Source: Megascapheus bottae
Lineage: Eukaryota; Chordata; Mammalia; Rodentia; Geomyidae
Reading direction: 5' to 3'
Length of the DNA: 64,000 nucleotides
NCBI GenBank assembly: GCA_024803745.1
Contig: JANJXV010000030.1
Location: forward strand, 3,863,001-3,927,000
Positions 39,086 through 50,990 of this stretch are shown one piece after another. Every line of letters begins with the position of its first letter. Position 1 is the stretch's first letter. The notes beneath the pieces were generated by a model that was given only the letters and a program-made list of their open reading frames with translations, had not been told where the DNA came from and did no database searches. The translations under genes and the position numbers were made by a program.

Positions 39086-39639
39086 AAAGAATTCATATCA
39101 ATGGGATTTTCATTTTGGGAGTATTAAATTCCTTGCAGTGTCCTGGCCACATTTCTGCCTGACTTTGGGAGGTTAAGCTAAAGCTGTTTAACCTCTTGGC
39201 TGCAGCCCTTGGCTCAGGGAAGCTGGTACGCGGGGACTGAGCTACTGTGGATGTTATCAGTGTTTTCAAATTGCTTCACTCAGCAGTGTCCATTTTTTAA
39301 TCTGCACATTAGCCCTTTCGGCAAATCAGTGCCTGGTAGGAAAAACTGATCTATTGTTAGATGGAGGGGCTCTGGCTGCCTCTCTTTGTGGAAGAGGGAG
39401 CGATAAGAGCGGAGGAAATACTGTTCCACAATCTCTGCCATTCTGAAGCCCTTGATCCTAACTGACAGCAGGACATTTTAACAGGAGCCGAGAGCCGCAG
39501 GGAAGGCTGGGCCTGGAGCCTGGAGGTCAGTGCTGCTGGGAACACCCAAACTCGACTGTGGCAGCCCACTTTGTCCTCTGCTTTCTGTCGCTGCTTTCCT
39601 CCCAGGCATATCCCATGCCCTCCTAGCTCCATCTCTCTC

Positions 39640-39775
39640 TCACACACACATAACGCACACATACTACATTTACACAGGATGCCCAGATGAACATAAACTA
39701 ACACACACACAGGAGTACGTACCTGTGCCTGTGTGCACGGACACATAGCCACACACACACACATACACACAGCAT
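39640..39775. repeat. CA-rich degenerate tract
   Basis: Several short CA runs within 130 bases. They create a cysteine-rich - strand open frame with no sign of coding. Confidence 0.75.
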
Positions 39776-39974
39776 GAGGTTGTGCACATGCACTTGTACA
39801 CGTATTTGACACACCACAGAGGAAGGAAGGAACGAGGAGGAAGACCTGCAGCTCCCTGTTGGAGTTGGAGGTGACCGGAGAGAGGCGGATGGGGCAGCAA
39901 GGAAGGAGTTTGAGGAAGAGGATTGGAAGTTGAGGCTGGCTGGACTGTTGAAGCTGTAGATGAAGGGTGACATT

Positions 39975-40065
39975 CACGTTTTTTATTGTTATGAAGCTGA
40001 TGTAGAGAGTGATTACAGCTATACAAGTCAGGTAATGAGTACATCTCATTTTGAAACCTTTTTTA
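39975..40065 (-). mobile_element. L1-3'-end-like fragment
   Basis: TTTTTATTGTTATGAAGCTG, GTGATTACAGCTATACAAGT, CAGGTAATGAGTACATCTCA. Same word order as the fragments at 32783 and 36812. Confidence 0.55.
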
Positions 40066-40678
40066 ACCTTCAGCTGGTATCGTCTGTAAAATGGGTCAGT
40101 GCCCTGAGAGTCACCACCATGTCTTGATGGTCCAGACAGGCACAGAGCCAGTGGACTGCTGCTTCCTGACTCCAGATTTCCTCCTGTTCCAGCGAGCCCC
40201 ATAGGAGACAGACCTACCCAGGAAGGCTGGGGAGAGTCAACACCCCACAGGGTTAAAGCCATCAAGCTGGGGGTGTGCAGAGAGGATTAGCATACTGTTT
40301 ACCAGCACCTGCACCTCCAGGGTGAGCAGAGCAAGTCATAAGTGTTCCAGGAAGCATGGTCACATGACTTGCTGTCATTAGCAACCACACTCCTGTCAGT
40401 CAGGGATTTATCACATATGAATTCTACAGCCCTTGAGTGTTGACTGTGTTCTTAAGCGTGTCAACCAAGTGTCACAGTCACATTGTGAACATGTCTTCAG
40501 ATTCATTTGCATATGTGTGCGTGTCTGCACAGGCACGAGTGCGTGTTGATTTGGAGAAGGGGTTGACTGCATTCCAACACTGAGTAGCTGCAATCTTTGT
40601 GCACATTCCAATGCAGTCTGCAGACACCCTCTGAGGAGGACACCCCACCCCAGCAGTGAGTGGTAGATGTCAGAGCAC

Positions 40679-40686
40679 CACACACA

Positions 40687-40741
<55 letters not shown>
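40679..40741. repeat. (CA)n microsatellite
   Basis: About 60 bases of CA with one AT interruption. Confidence 0.95.
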
Positions 40742-40745
<4 letters not shown>

Positions 40746-42049
40746 CATACTCAGCTCCAACCCTAGCAAATATTACAAAATAAAAGTTTAGTGAGTTTAC
40801 ATTATCTTATTATTATCCTATAAATAGTTATGTGTGGCGTAAGTACAAGGGATTAACTGACCTAGTCTTCCCAGAGTAATTCCTTAAATGAGGAAGAAAA
40901 GTAAATTTTCTCTGAGGACTTCCCGGTGTTTGAATTGGTGTGTGGATACAATTTCTCATCTCTTCCATGGAAAGACTCTAAAGTTTCCATTGTATTTCGA
41001 ATCCATAATAACTTCCTGACTTCAAGGGTAGCTGGTCAGCTCTCTTATTTGCCCCTGAAACTTGTAATTTGTCCTTGTCTTGTACTGTAATATGTTCATA
41101 AGGACTGGGAATTAGTTTTCAGACTAATTTCTGAGAGATTGGGATTTTGATTACCACAGCTGGCATACGTTTTAGCCCTTTAACTAATTTTCTTTTCCAT
41201 GAACATAGTATGAACTAAATGAATAGTGTAGTGTTCGAAAGTGTCAGGGTAGTTTTAACCTCTTTTGCATGTTTATGTCTTATTAACTTACCAGGCTATG
41301 AAAAAAGAGGGAGAGTCCTTGTCTGATATTTTGTATTTTCCAGTTGCTCTCCAGGAATGTATGTATCAACTTAGATTCTGACTGTCTGTCTCTCCCCACC
41401 TCTCTCTCCCCTTCTTCTCTTCTGTCCAAACGAAGCAAAAGTTCTGAAACAGAAGCAAGTGATTCTCTGGGACTTCATATCCACATGGATTGAAAGTTTG
41501 TAAAATAGACTTGTGAATTTCCTTCCAATTTTCATACTCATCAAAGTAATAAAATAAGGGCTATTGATGTAAAAAATTTTGCAATATACATGGAAAATGA
41601 TCTCTCCCAATAATGAGAAATTTTACGAGATGGTTTATAATGGACATTTTTCTTTTACTGGACTATAGTTTTCAGGAACCTGGGAACCTGCAGTCCCCAG
41701 ACCCTGCTTTGGCAGTGATGTCCAGAATATGACTCAGGAAGGGGACATGCCTGGAGAACTGGTGGCAGTGGCAAAGTTCCTCTCAGACTGGCTTCAAACA
41801 TTAGCTGCCATGTTTGGTAATCTGACAGCCAACGAGCTGCTCTGATTACTTGTTTCCTAGTTTTCTAATTCTTCCTGAAGCATTGTACTGGTATCACCCC
41901 TCCAGAGTGTGACATTTTTGGAGTGGATCTGCTGTGAGCTGGTCTGGAAAGAGAGAAATGAAGAACCCTTCACTTGCAGTTTTTAAAATACTGCAAGGAT
42001 TTTGGGAATATCACTGGGCCACCATCCATGTTCCATCTCTTTCTACTCA

Positions 42050-42290
42050 TCTTCCTGTCTTGAATGTCTTCTGGAAGCCCATCCTGATTTTGAACCACCA
42101 ACTCCCCTCCCTAGGACCAAAGCACCTCTGTATTTTTTTTTTTTTTGGTGTTTGTATGTCACCTGCTTTGATTTCCCTGAAGGTGTCTTAAATACTTAAA
42201 TGTCATTTGGACTGTTCCTGCATCTATTAGGACGACAATGAAGACAGGGGTGGGACCTTTTGCCCCTTTCATTTTGTGTCCCTTCCCCTT
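42050..42290 (+). mobile_element. LINE-2-like relic
   Basis: GGAAGCCCATCCTGATTTTG, CCTAGGACCAAAGCACCTCT, then GACGACAATGAAGACAGGGG follow the order of an L2 3' end. Confidence 0.45.
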
Positions 42291-42841
42291 GGTCTGAGCT
42301 GGTCTGCTGGGTATCCAGGTACTTTCTCTCAGAGCTCACCAGGGGGCAGGACTTACTCTTAGACTACCAGAGTCCATTGGCTTTCTTAGGAGGAGGCTAA
42401 AATATGTTAGTGTATAATTTATGTGCCTGTAGGCACTGTAAGGTAATATAATTGGCCTGTCAGGGCAGTGGTGTTGTTTGCTTTGAAATATGCCTATCAA
42501 CACCCTTCTCTTAAAACTGCTGGGAATGTGCTGTGACTTTTGATGCACTGATTTAAAGAAACCCCTCAGGCTTACCTGGGCCTCATTCATTAACTTCCTC
42601 CACATTGTATTGAGAAGCACAGAACAAATTTATCAGAATGTTGGCCTGGTTTTTGTTTCTGAGACCTGAAAAAGACTTTTGCTGCAGCTGCATCCAATAA
42701 TTTTCTTCAATACACAGAAGATCATTTTTTAAGGCTATAATGTGCAACAAATACTTGTTTCAAGCAGGGTCATAGAGAACAGATTGTCATTCTACATGAC
42801 ACTAATTTGCAAAACTCACTATATACCAATATCTATATATA

Positions 42842-42842
<1 letters not shown>

Positions 42843-42892
<50 letters not shown>
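42843..42892. repeat. (TG)n microsatellite
   Basis: Twenty-five TG units, ending at the start of an antisense SINE. Confidence 0.95.
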
Positions 42893-42894
<2 letters not shown>

Positions 42895-42895
<1 letters not shown>

Positions 42896-43105
42896 CTGGT
42901 ACTGGAGTGGAGCTCAGGACCTGGATACACTGTTTTCTTTTTGCTCAAGTCTAGCATTCTACCACTTGAATCACAGCTCTATTTCTGGCTTTTTGGTAGT
43001 GAAGTGGACATAAGCATCTTGCGGGCTTTCTTTCCTTGGGCTGGCTTTGAACCATGATCCTCATATCTAGCTAGGATTATATAGATGAGCCATGGGTTCC
43101 TGGTG
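42895..43105 (-). mobile_element. B1-Geo SINE, antisense, worn
   Basis: GGAGCTCAGGACCTGGATAC, TTCTACCACTTGAATCACAG, GGGCTGGCTTTGAACCATGA, then TAGCTAGGATTATATAGATG. Confidence 0.82.
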
Positions 43106-43462
43106 AATTTCTGTTTTTTTTATAGCATTTAAAAAATTAACTCGCCTTAGTTATTCAGAAAGGAATTTCATCGTGACGCTGCTACATATTTATAACATAC
43201 TCCAGTTACTATCACCTTGTTGATCACTCTCCTTTTGTGTACCACTGACATTTTGTTCCAGAATGATTTTGCTGCTTTTGATTTTTTTGGAAAGAGAAAC
43301 AGCCCCATAATTTTGATGCCTGCTCTTACACCACCCATGAAGATTTGTGCTATCCATTCCCTTCAGGTAACTGGCTAGCTTCTTTCCATTAGCACTCTGG
43401 CCTTGTTTTCCAAGTCTAGTTCTGTTGAGGGGGCAAGGCCTTCAAATCAACTAAGCTCTGTT

Positions 43463-43489
43463 GAAAACCAAACCAAACCAAACCAAACA
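43463..43489. repeat. (AACCA)n microsatellite
   Basis: Five AACCA units. Confidence 0.85.
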
Positions 43490-44177
43490 TCTTCCCCCAG
43501 CAGTGGAGGCCTCCCTAGGGTGGTGGAATTCTTCTTTTTAAAAAGGCTGTGGGCCCATCACTCATGGCGAGACACAGCAGTAGATGGGGCTGGCTCAGCA
43601 TCAAAATGAACGTGTTACCAGGATGTCAGGGTGGATTAGCTATTCAGCGTCATTTGTGTTTTAGATTCTTGCCATGGAAAGTTATAAACATATTCGGAGT
43701 AGGACAGGATGAATGCAGCTACTTCCTGGGATTTGTGTCTGTCTCCTGTTACACGGGGGTCAGATGTTTAAACCTCGGTCTAAAGGAGATTGGACTTGTG
43801 ACTTGCACATCGATTCAAGGTGCTTAGATAGCATTTAGGAAATTACTGTTTTTTTTTTAAAGAATTTATTAGCGTTGATTTTTACATCATATTTTAAATG
43901 ACAAGTTTAACATGCAAGTGTTCAAGGAGGGAATCTCTATTTACAATCACTGGGACTTAGTATTTAGGACTTAATCACAATTAGGCTAAGGGTTTGTATG
44001 TCATAGAAACATGTTAATTTATGAAATAAAACATGATGTCTATAGAGTCATAGGTTTTTATGTCTATATAGTTATGTTTATATTTCTATTACCATGTCCA
44101 TAGAAATTACTGTTTTTAAAACATCCTAGTATTTAGAAGAGAAAAGTTAAACTGGTTTTGGTTTAAACGTTTTCTAG

Positions 44178-44295
44178 TCTTTAAATAGTTGTACAAAGGA
44201 GTTGTCATTCAACAAAACAGTTTATGAAGAGTGTGTCGTGACCAGTGTCACCTCGTCACGCTTTCACCCATCCCTTCCTACACTTTTCTTAATTT
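44178..44295 (-). mobile_element. Dispersed repeat, copy 1 (possible L1 3' end)
   Basis: TTTAAATAGTTGTACAAAGG, AGTTGTCATTCAACAAAACA, GTTTATGAAGAGTG, then C/T-rich CACCCATCCCTTCCTACACT. Shares its order with 44343 and 47125. Confidence 0.6.
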
Positions 44296-44342
44296 TGTAG
44301 GATGTGCATTGACTTTTTCACCTCTATGTAGTTTTAGAAAAT

Positions 44343-44460
44343 TATGCTTAAGTAGTTTGTACAAAGCAGTTGCTATTTAACAAATCAATTTATGAATAGA
44401 TCTTGGGCGGTGCTATCCCTTCCATAGTCTCACCACATTATCTACTAAGAACTTGACAAT
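44343..44460 (-). mobile_element. Dispersed repeat, copy 2 (possible L1 3' end)
   Basis: GCTTAAGTAGTTTGTACAAA, GCAGTTGCTATTTAACAAAT, CAATTTATGAATAG, GGTGCTATCCCTTCC. A direct repeat of copy 1 about 165 bases to the right. Confidence 0.6.
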
Positions 44461-44540
44461 TGTTCAGTTAAACTTCTTTCAGAAATAAAAATGAAAAGAG
44501 CTATCTAAAGGGTCCCCTTCCTTTTTATTTGCTGATTATT

Positions 44541-44627
44541 TTTTGTTTATGTGGTACTGAGGAATTGAACCCAGGGCTTCATGCATGGGAGGCAAGTACT
44601 CTACCGCTAAGCCACACTCATAGCCCA
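44541..44627 (-). mobile_element. IDL solo left monomer, antisense
   Basis: TTATGTGGTACTGAGGAATT, GAACCCAGGGCTTCATGCAT, then CGCTAAGCCACACTCATAGC. No right monomer precedes it. Confidence 0.78.
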
Positions 44628-45423
44628 TCCCCCTTTGTTTTGTATTCTTGAAAAATTCATCTCATGGAGAAAGAGGGAGGAAATGAGCTTTTGGGGCCAT
44701 CTGGTGATTAATTTCAACCTTCAGAACGTCCTGGCTTGCATGTTCACATCTCCCAGACTGGCCTCCCTCTGCCATTTTTATTTATTTATTTATTTTGCCA
44801 GGCCTGTCAGGGAATTTCTGAAACCAGCTTGACACTTTGGTTTATTTTGAAAAATGTTTCAGTGTGGAATCAGCCGTGGAGCTAGGCCAGGTCATTTTGT
44901 GCATGGTGTGGGAAGGGCAGGGAGCAATTCGGAGGCTGGTCTCCAGGCCCTGAACCCATGATAGAGAGACAGTTGGATGAAAATCAGCCTCATTGCTCTG
45001 GGCTTGTTATGGAGACAATTCTTTCACCAGAAGCTCATAAATACTAACATCCCTTTAAGCTTCACATTGAATTCCGCCTTGTTCAGGAAGCACAAAACAA
45101 GATGCAGAGGTATTTCCAGAGGACCAGCTGTGCTGTAGACAGCTCCATTAGTGAGATTACATGGCACAGAAGTGTGCCCAGTGGGTCCCTCAGAGGACCC
45201 AGCATACCAAAAGAAACTTGTGAGGTCAACTCGTGGGGCAGCATCGTGCTGTCTTGAGAGCTTCCTTGTGCCAGGACACAGTATGGGGAACTTAACTTGT
45301 CTCTGTGAGTAACTTTTCTTATATTTATTCCCATGTGTGGACACAGGTGGACAGGCTGTTGTCCTAAGCAGTCCATGTGCCACATGGGTAAGTGTCATTA
45401 TATTTCATATCAATACAATTATA

Positions 45424-45602
45424 GGCTGGGGGCTCTGGGGGTTCTCATACTTACAAGCCTAGCTACTCAGGAGGCTGAGATCTGAGGATCGTGGTTTGAA
45501 GTTATCCCAGGCAGGAAGGACTATGAGACTCTTTATCTTGAGTTAGTTTCCAAAAAGCCAGATATGGAGCTGTGGCTCAAGTGGTAGAGTATTAGACTTG
45601 AG
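45424..45602 (+). mobile_element. B1-Geo SINE, sense, 3'-truncated
   Basis: AGCCTAGCTACTCAGGAGGC, TTATCCCAGGCAGGAAGGAC, GGAGCTGTGGCTCAAGTGGT, then stops at TTAGACTTGAG. Confidence 0.87.
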
Positions 45603-45636
45603 AGAATTACAGGTGTGAGTCACCAGTGCCAGGCCA
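45603..45636 (-). mobile_element. B1 5' end fragment, antisense
   Basis: GAATTACAGGTGTGAGTCAC and CAGTGCCAGGCC are the start of a B1-like element in reverse orientation, fused to the preceding truncated copy. Confidence 0.6.
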
Positions 45637-46229
45637 GAAATTCTTTTGATTGTGTATCTAGACACTGAACTACCGTGCTGACTGACATTCACACATTTGG
45701 CTTTAATGGTAATCAGACTGGTCACACAGCATCTCTGATTCTACTTTGTGCTCTGCTATTGCCATCTTTAAGTTCTTAACATTTTCCCAAGAAGGAGGGG
45801 CCCTAGAATGTGATTTTGAATGGAATACCTTAGATAGCAGGTGTTGTGAATTATGACAAAAGAATCTTTCAAAGTGGTTAACTAATGTGCCTTCCACCAG
45901 CCATATAGGAAAGTTCTTGTTTGAGATTCTCCATCAACATGGGCTATTTTCAGATTTATTGTCTTCTCCCAATCTAATGATCTTATAATGATATTTCACT
46001 GATGTTTTAAATTTGTATTCCTCCAGTCACTGAACTATTGGAAACTCGACATCTTTGTTAACCATTTACCCTGTTGTGAATCTTCCTGTTTTTATTTTTT
46101 ATTTTGTGTGTCCTACAGAGTTTTTTCTTCCCTATCTCAGGTTCATAAAGGTTGTTTTCTATTTAATCTTGTCAAATATCCCACATTTCCCTTCAGTACA
46201 ACTGTGCTAGAGTTTTCCCATGTGGCATG

Positions 46230-46740
46230 GAATTGGTTCCAAGGTGGCAGTGTTGGGAGGCTGGGCCTAGCGGGAGGCTTTTAGGTCATTGGAAGCGTAT
46301 GTGTGAAAGGGGGTTGTTGGGACCACAGCCCCTTTATCTCTCTCATCTCTTAGCCATGCGGTGAGTGGGTTTACTCTCCTGCATACTCCTGTCACTGCTG
46401 CCTTGACACAGGCCCCACCATTAGGGCCAAAATCAATCATAATCTAAGAGTTCTAAAAATGTGAGCCACAATAAACCTTTCCTTTTTTTTCAGTCCTGGA
46501 GCTTGAACACAGGGCCTGGGTACTCAAAACTAGTGCTCCACCACTTGAGCAACAGTACCACTTCCAGCTTTTTTCTGGGTATGTGGTTCTGGAGAATTGA
46601 ACCCAGGGCTTTGTGCATGCTAGGCAAGCACTCTACCACTAAGCTACGCTTCTGGCTAAACCTTTATTCTTTTTAAGCTGATTATCTCAGTCATTTGTTA
46701 TAGGGATGGAAAGCTGGTTAATATAAACAGGAATTAAGTA
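46230..46740 (+). mobile_element. MaLR (MST/THE1-like) LTR, split by a SINE
   Basis: TTGGGAGGCTGGGCCTAGCG, TTTAGGTCATTGGAAGCGTA, TCTCTTAGCCATGCGGTGAG, AATGTGAGCCACAATAAACC, then after the SINE TGATTATCTCAGTCATTTGT and ATATAAAC. Non-coding ancient LTR; its AATAAA signal is where the SINE entered. Confidence 0.7.
46481..46656 (-). mobile_element. IDL-Geo SINE inserted in the MaLR LTR, 9-bp duplication
   Basis: TAAACCTTT repeats at 46472-46480 and 46657-46665. The right monomer is shortened. Confidence 0.9.
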
Positions 46741-47124
46741 TGTGGTGAGAAGTTGGAGTCCAATATTAGTTTTCTTCTATGTAAATATTTGATTGTCCAA
46801 GCACTAATCATTTAGCTGATTCAAGCTTTGCCATTTGGCAGAGGAGCATTTGTTTTCATATATCCAGAACATGTCTGGGCTCTCCATTCTTCTCATTATC
46901 AATTGCCAGTTCTCTAGTCAATATCTTAATTAATTGAGCTCTAACATAAATCTTAGTATCAATAGGTCATATGTAGAATTTTAAAAGGAAAAGTCTGCTG
47001 GGCCTTTGACTGTTCTTCCATCCAGTCTGGAGATCAATTTGGAAACTATTGACTTTTGAAAATCATGTGCACTCCAACCTGTTCCTTGAAATAACATTCC
47101 ATTTATTTAGATACCTAAATTTTA

Positions 47125-47215
47125 TCTTTAAGTAGTTGTACAAGAGAGTTACCATTTAACAAAGTAGTTTATGAATATGTTACCTGTGAAGTTCTATCGA
47201 TGACCAGTCACGGTG
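47125..47215 (-). mobile_element. Dispersed repeat, copy 3 (possible L1 3' end)
   Basis: CTTTAAGTAGTTGTACAAGA, GAGTTACCATTTAACAAAGT, AGTTTATGAATATGTTACC. Third copy of the 44178/44343 family. Confidence 0.55.
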
Positions 47216-48600
47216 AGTAAAAGGAGATCATCAAGGCAATGAGTGAGGGAGAAAAAGAGTCTCCCTGGCTCTAAACAATGGACATATCATTGTTATTGTT
47301 ATTGGCTTTGTTCACTACCCTACTTATCTCATCCAGAGCTTCACTGGAGCTCACTTTAGTATGATTAAAGTGTTCAAAGCAAGTCAAGAAACTGGCTGAG
47401 GGCTATAAAGTTCATCTAGATCTTTCTAAGGTCATAATCTATGTAAAATTAGCAGCTACTCTCTGGGAATGGGTCAAGATCAGTAACAACATAAACCCCC
47501 CCAGGTGTAAAACTACAGAACTGGATTGGGCATCAAGGAGGCCCACCAGATCTCAGTACAAGAATTTCCTTCCCTTTTCTCAATGAGTGTAGGTGACTGG
47601 ATCTTGACGGCAGGTCAAGATCTATAAAATTGCTCCATCTACAGTGAGCATTCAGGGTAGTGCTGTTTCTTTTGAAATGCAAAGTACTTCTTTTTTTTTT
47701 CAGGACAGAAAGTTCCAAAAGGCTTAATGGCAGTGTTATACATTCATGCAGCCAGGAATTAGACTGATTTCCTTCTGAATGCGATTTCAACCAGAAAGAA
47801 GGTACATCTCATACTTCTGGGGACAACTTGGCTAAGAAGACAGAGCTCCTAGCAAAGATGGTTGAAGGATATATCAACTTCCTGAAGTAGTTCGAGTTGG
47901 GCCTTATGAGCAACGATAAGCTTTATGTCTTGGCTCTTTTACAGACTAATTTGGGTATATTGGTATATGAAGGTATAGTACATCCTTTGGGTGCCAAGTC
48001 TTCATATTCTGAGGCAGAATGGGCCTCTTCTTAGCCACGTCAGATAAATGTTTATGAATGTCTCTCAGGCCTTCTTTGTGAGAAATTGTGCAATGGGTCC
48101 TTCTGGCCACACCGTCTTGTCCTATGGAAGTGCCATTGGTCTTCCTGTGGCCCGTCCGAGGCTGGAGGTGTCCTGTGCCCCTAGACCCTGCTGAGTTCCT
48201 GCAGGAGTAACAATATTTCCTTCTGCCATGCTGTGTTTAGGCACAGGGGCAGCAAAGCCTTATCGCACACTAAATCCTTGAGTAGATGCTGTTTTGGGTC
48301 CATCCTTGGCCAAGAAAGCTTTATGGGTTCTCCTAAAAATGGATTCCTGGTAATTGTGTAACCTGCTAGGCCTGCCTCAATATGTCTGGATGTCAGTAAC
48401 AGTCCATGATTCTTGCTACACAGAGAATGGAGGGGAAGACAGAATATCAAAAGCAGAAAGAAACAGATGTCCACAAAGAGAGGGGTTGAGGTGGCTCAGG
48501 ATATACTGTATGTGGAAATGTCATGGTGAAACTACCTTTATGCAACTAGTATGTGCTACTAAGTAAACAGAAGAAAAGAAAAACAGCGAAAGAGAAAAGG

Positions 48601-48680
48601 GCTGGGAAGGAGGCTTCGGCATCAGAATGTGGGTGTAGCAAGTGCAAGACCCTGAGTTCAAACCATTGCCTCCCCCATGC
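48601..48680 (+). mobile_element. ID-like solo monomer, worn
   Basis: GCTGGGAAGGAGGCTTCGGC, GCAAGTGCAAGACCCTGAGT, TCAAACCATTGCCTCCC. It has the shape of a tRNA-Ala-derived ID element with no right half. Confidence 0.55.
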
Positions 48681-50799
48681 ACTACTTAAGAAATTGCTGC
48701 AAATAGTTCAATGAAAGATTCCTTAGGTAAAGCCATACTTTTTCATTCCGCACCTAGTTTCCAAACACCTTTCTATCTGTAGGGATTTCTCCATCTGTCC
48801 ATTGATGGAAGCAGAGCTTGAGGCAAAGGCGTGTTGGTGGGATTTATAGAGAGGACACACACTCAGTAGTATAATGGCAGTGAGGCAAGCATGAAAGAGG
48901 AACAGAGCTTCAGTTTAGTTCTCCAAGGGAGATTGGGAGCTAGAAATTATCCTTCATCAGGGAAAGAGGCTCAGTATTTTGCCTTCTGGGTCCAGTCAGC
49001 AATGAGCTGGCATCTGTTTGGCAGAGGGCAGCTGTCTGATGAGGACAACTCAGAACCCAGAACTCAGCCAACAGCAGCTGGGGGTAGTGCCTCCACCCAC
49101 TGAGGAGATTCTGATTGGGCAGAAGCAGTGTGTCTGTGACCATCCACCCACACTCCCACACACTGTGTTTCTCACCCTGGATTCCCTCCACATGGGTTCT
49201 GGGCAGTCACGAGGTTCTGGAGGGGTTTTGAGAGAACCAGAGCATGCACGGTGTTGCTTAGTCCTGCAGTGGGAATGGGTCCTTGAGTTCTGTGCGAGTA
49301 TTGTGTGGTGAAGCTCCTGCTTGCGTTTTAGGTCCTGGGGATTGGGTGTGGCTGTTTTGAGCATGTGGGCTGTCAATGTTATGTGTGGATGTACTCACAC
49401 TTCATGTTTGCTATGAAGTTTCCTGGAGGGCTGAGTGTGGGGAGTCTGGCTCTTTAAGAGCAGTGGGTGTCTGAAACTTAACTTGAAAGAGCTCGGCTAA
49501 GGGAACCTGATTTAATAGCTCGAAAGTAGACAAAGATGGGATCAGTCATGCAGTTAAACACCACTGCTGCCCCGCTGCCCTTCAACTTTATGTACCGCTA
49601 TCAACATTCAAGAATCAGAGCAAAGTGCAGTTACTTTCCCTGGAAACATGCACTTATTGAAACCTTCTACCAAGATAATCTATCAAACTTCATGTTGGGT
49701 TCTTAAAAGGAAAAAAAAAAATGTTGAAAGAAATGAGCCTATGAGCCCATAGTCCAGCTTAACAGGACGAGACTTGACTCTCTTGGGAGATGATGTGGGT
49801 AGATAATGTAAAGCCATTATGTTTAAAGGGGATACCAAGAATCAGGCTGCTTGTATCAAACGAAGTGGAGTTTCCTCTAAGGGCGACAGCAGCTATTGAG
49901 TCAGTTCTGGGAGACCATACTATTTCAGTTTGGAAACCTTTCTCTCCTTAGCTATAAGTGATGCGTGTCACCAGTGTTTCTTCCAGACAATCAGCTTCTT
50001 CAAACCAGCCGTGGATGGCTTGGATGAGATGATATCTAAGGCGTATCATGACTCAGATACATTGAGATGTGTCTTGCACCTCATTCACGTTTTTAGATCT
50101 CTTTTATTTTCCACTAGTAAGTCTAGATTCTAAGAACTGGTAGCTACTAGACTTACAAATTGTGACTGTCTTTAGAATACTGGTAATCAACCAAAAGAAA
50201 CTCTTTCCTTTTTTTGTCCTTGTGTCTGTTATACACTCTCGCAGCTCCCCGCCTCCCCCTTCCTCCCACGACACCCCTTCCCCCCCACCCATCATCTACC
50301 TGAATTGATCATGGTGGTGGCTAAAGTGACGACAGTATAGATTGAGAAATGTGTAAGAAATCTTTGCCCTGAACCAAAGGGAATGCATAGCAGAACTCTA
50401 GATACTTTGAAAGATGAGTGGAGTTTTCAAACAGGAAACCTTACTCATGATCTCCTGTATATTTGTAATATTATCCATTCTTATTTGACATTCATTTAGC
50501 CAGCCAACTTATATCTTTTTCTAGATATACTTGTATACAGATATATCCCTGGAGAGGATCAAAATGTATTATTAGGAAAAAAAAGCTCAGTTGGATATCT
50601 GCTTCTCTCAGAGTTAAGCAGAGTTGAGGCTATAAACATTCCCTACAGATATTTTAGGATTTTTCTCATACCTAGCATCCATCTAGATTAGACTTCTAGA
50701 GGAAAATTATCACTCTTATCTATATGTCGTTTGCTATTACAAATTTGGGCAGAGAACTCAGAATGCATTAAATATTTATAATGCTTTAATGTTTCAACA

Positions 50800-50990
50800 C
50801 ACTCTAACATTTTGATTCCATTGATTCTCCTTGGTAATCTTGTGAAACTGTGGGATAAGTTTTGTTTCTCACACTTGACAGTAAGCAGACGGAGGTGCAA
50901 AGTTGTACATAGTGTGATTCATCTCATTTTATACAGTTAGTGATATGCAAATTCAGGGCTTGAAGGCTTTCCCTGCTTCCTCGTGTGATA
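50800..50990 (-). mobile_element. MIR relic (possible)
   Basis: AATCTTGTGAAACTGTGGGA, TTTATACAGTTAGTGATATG and AATTCAGGGCTTGAAGGCTT fit parts of MIR in order. Weak. Confidence 0.35.

Noticed and set aside
39357..40265. The longest open frame in the window (about 302 codons, - strand)
   Set aside because: It runs through a CA-rich tract (Cys/Val runs) and an L1-3'-like fragment, has no domain I recognise, no splice or promoter context, and lies in repeat-rich intergenic DNA.
49930..50133. A 67-codon + strand frame as a candidate small gene
   Set aside because: No similarity that I can recognise, no splice or poly(A) context, and such frames are expected by chance.
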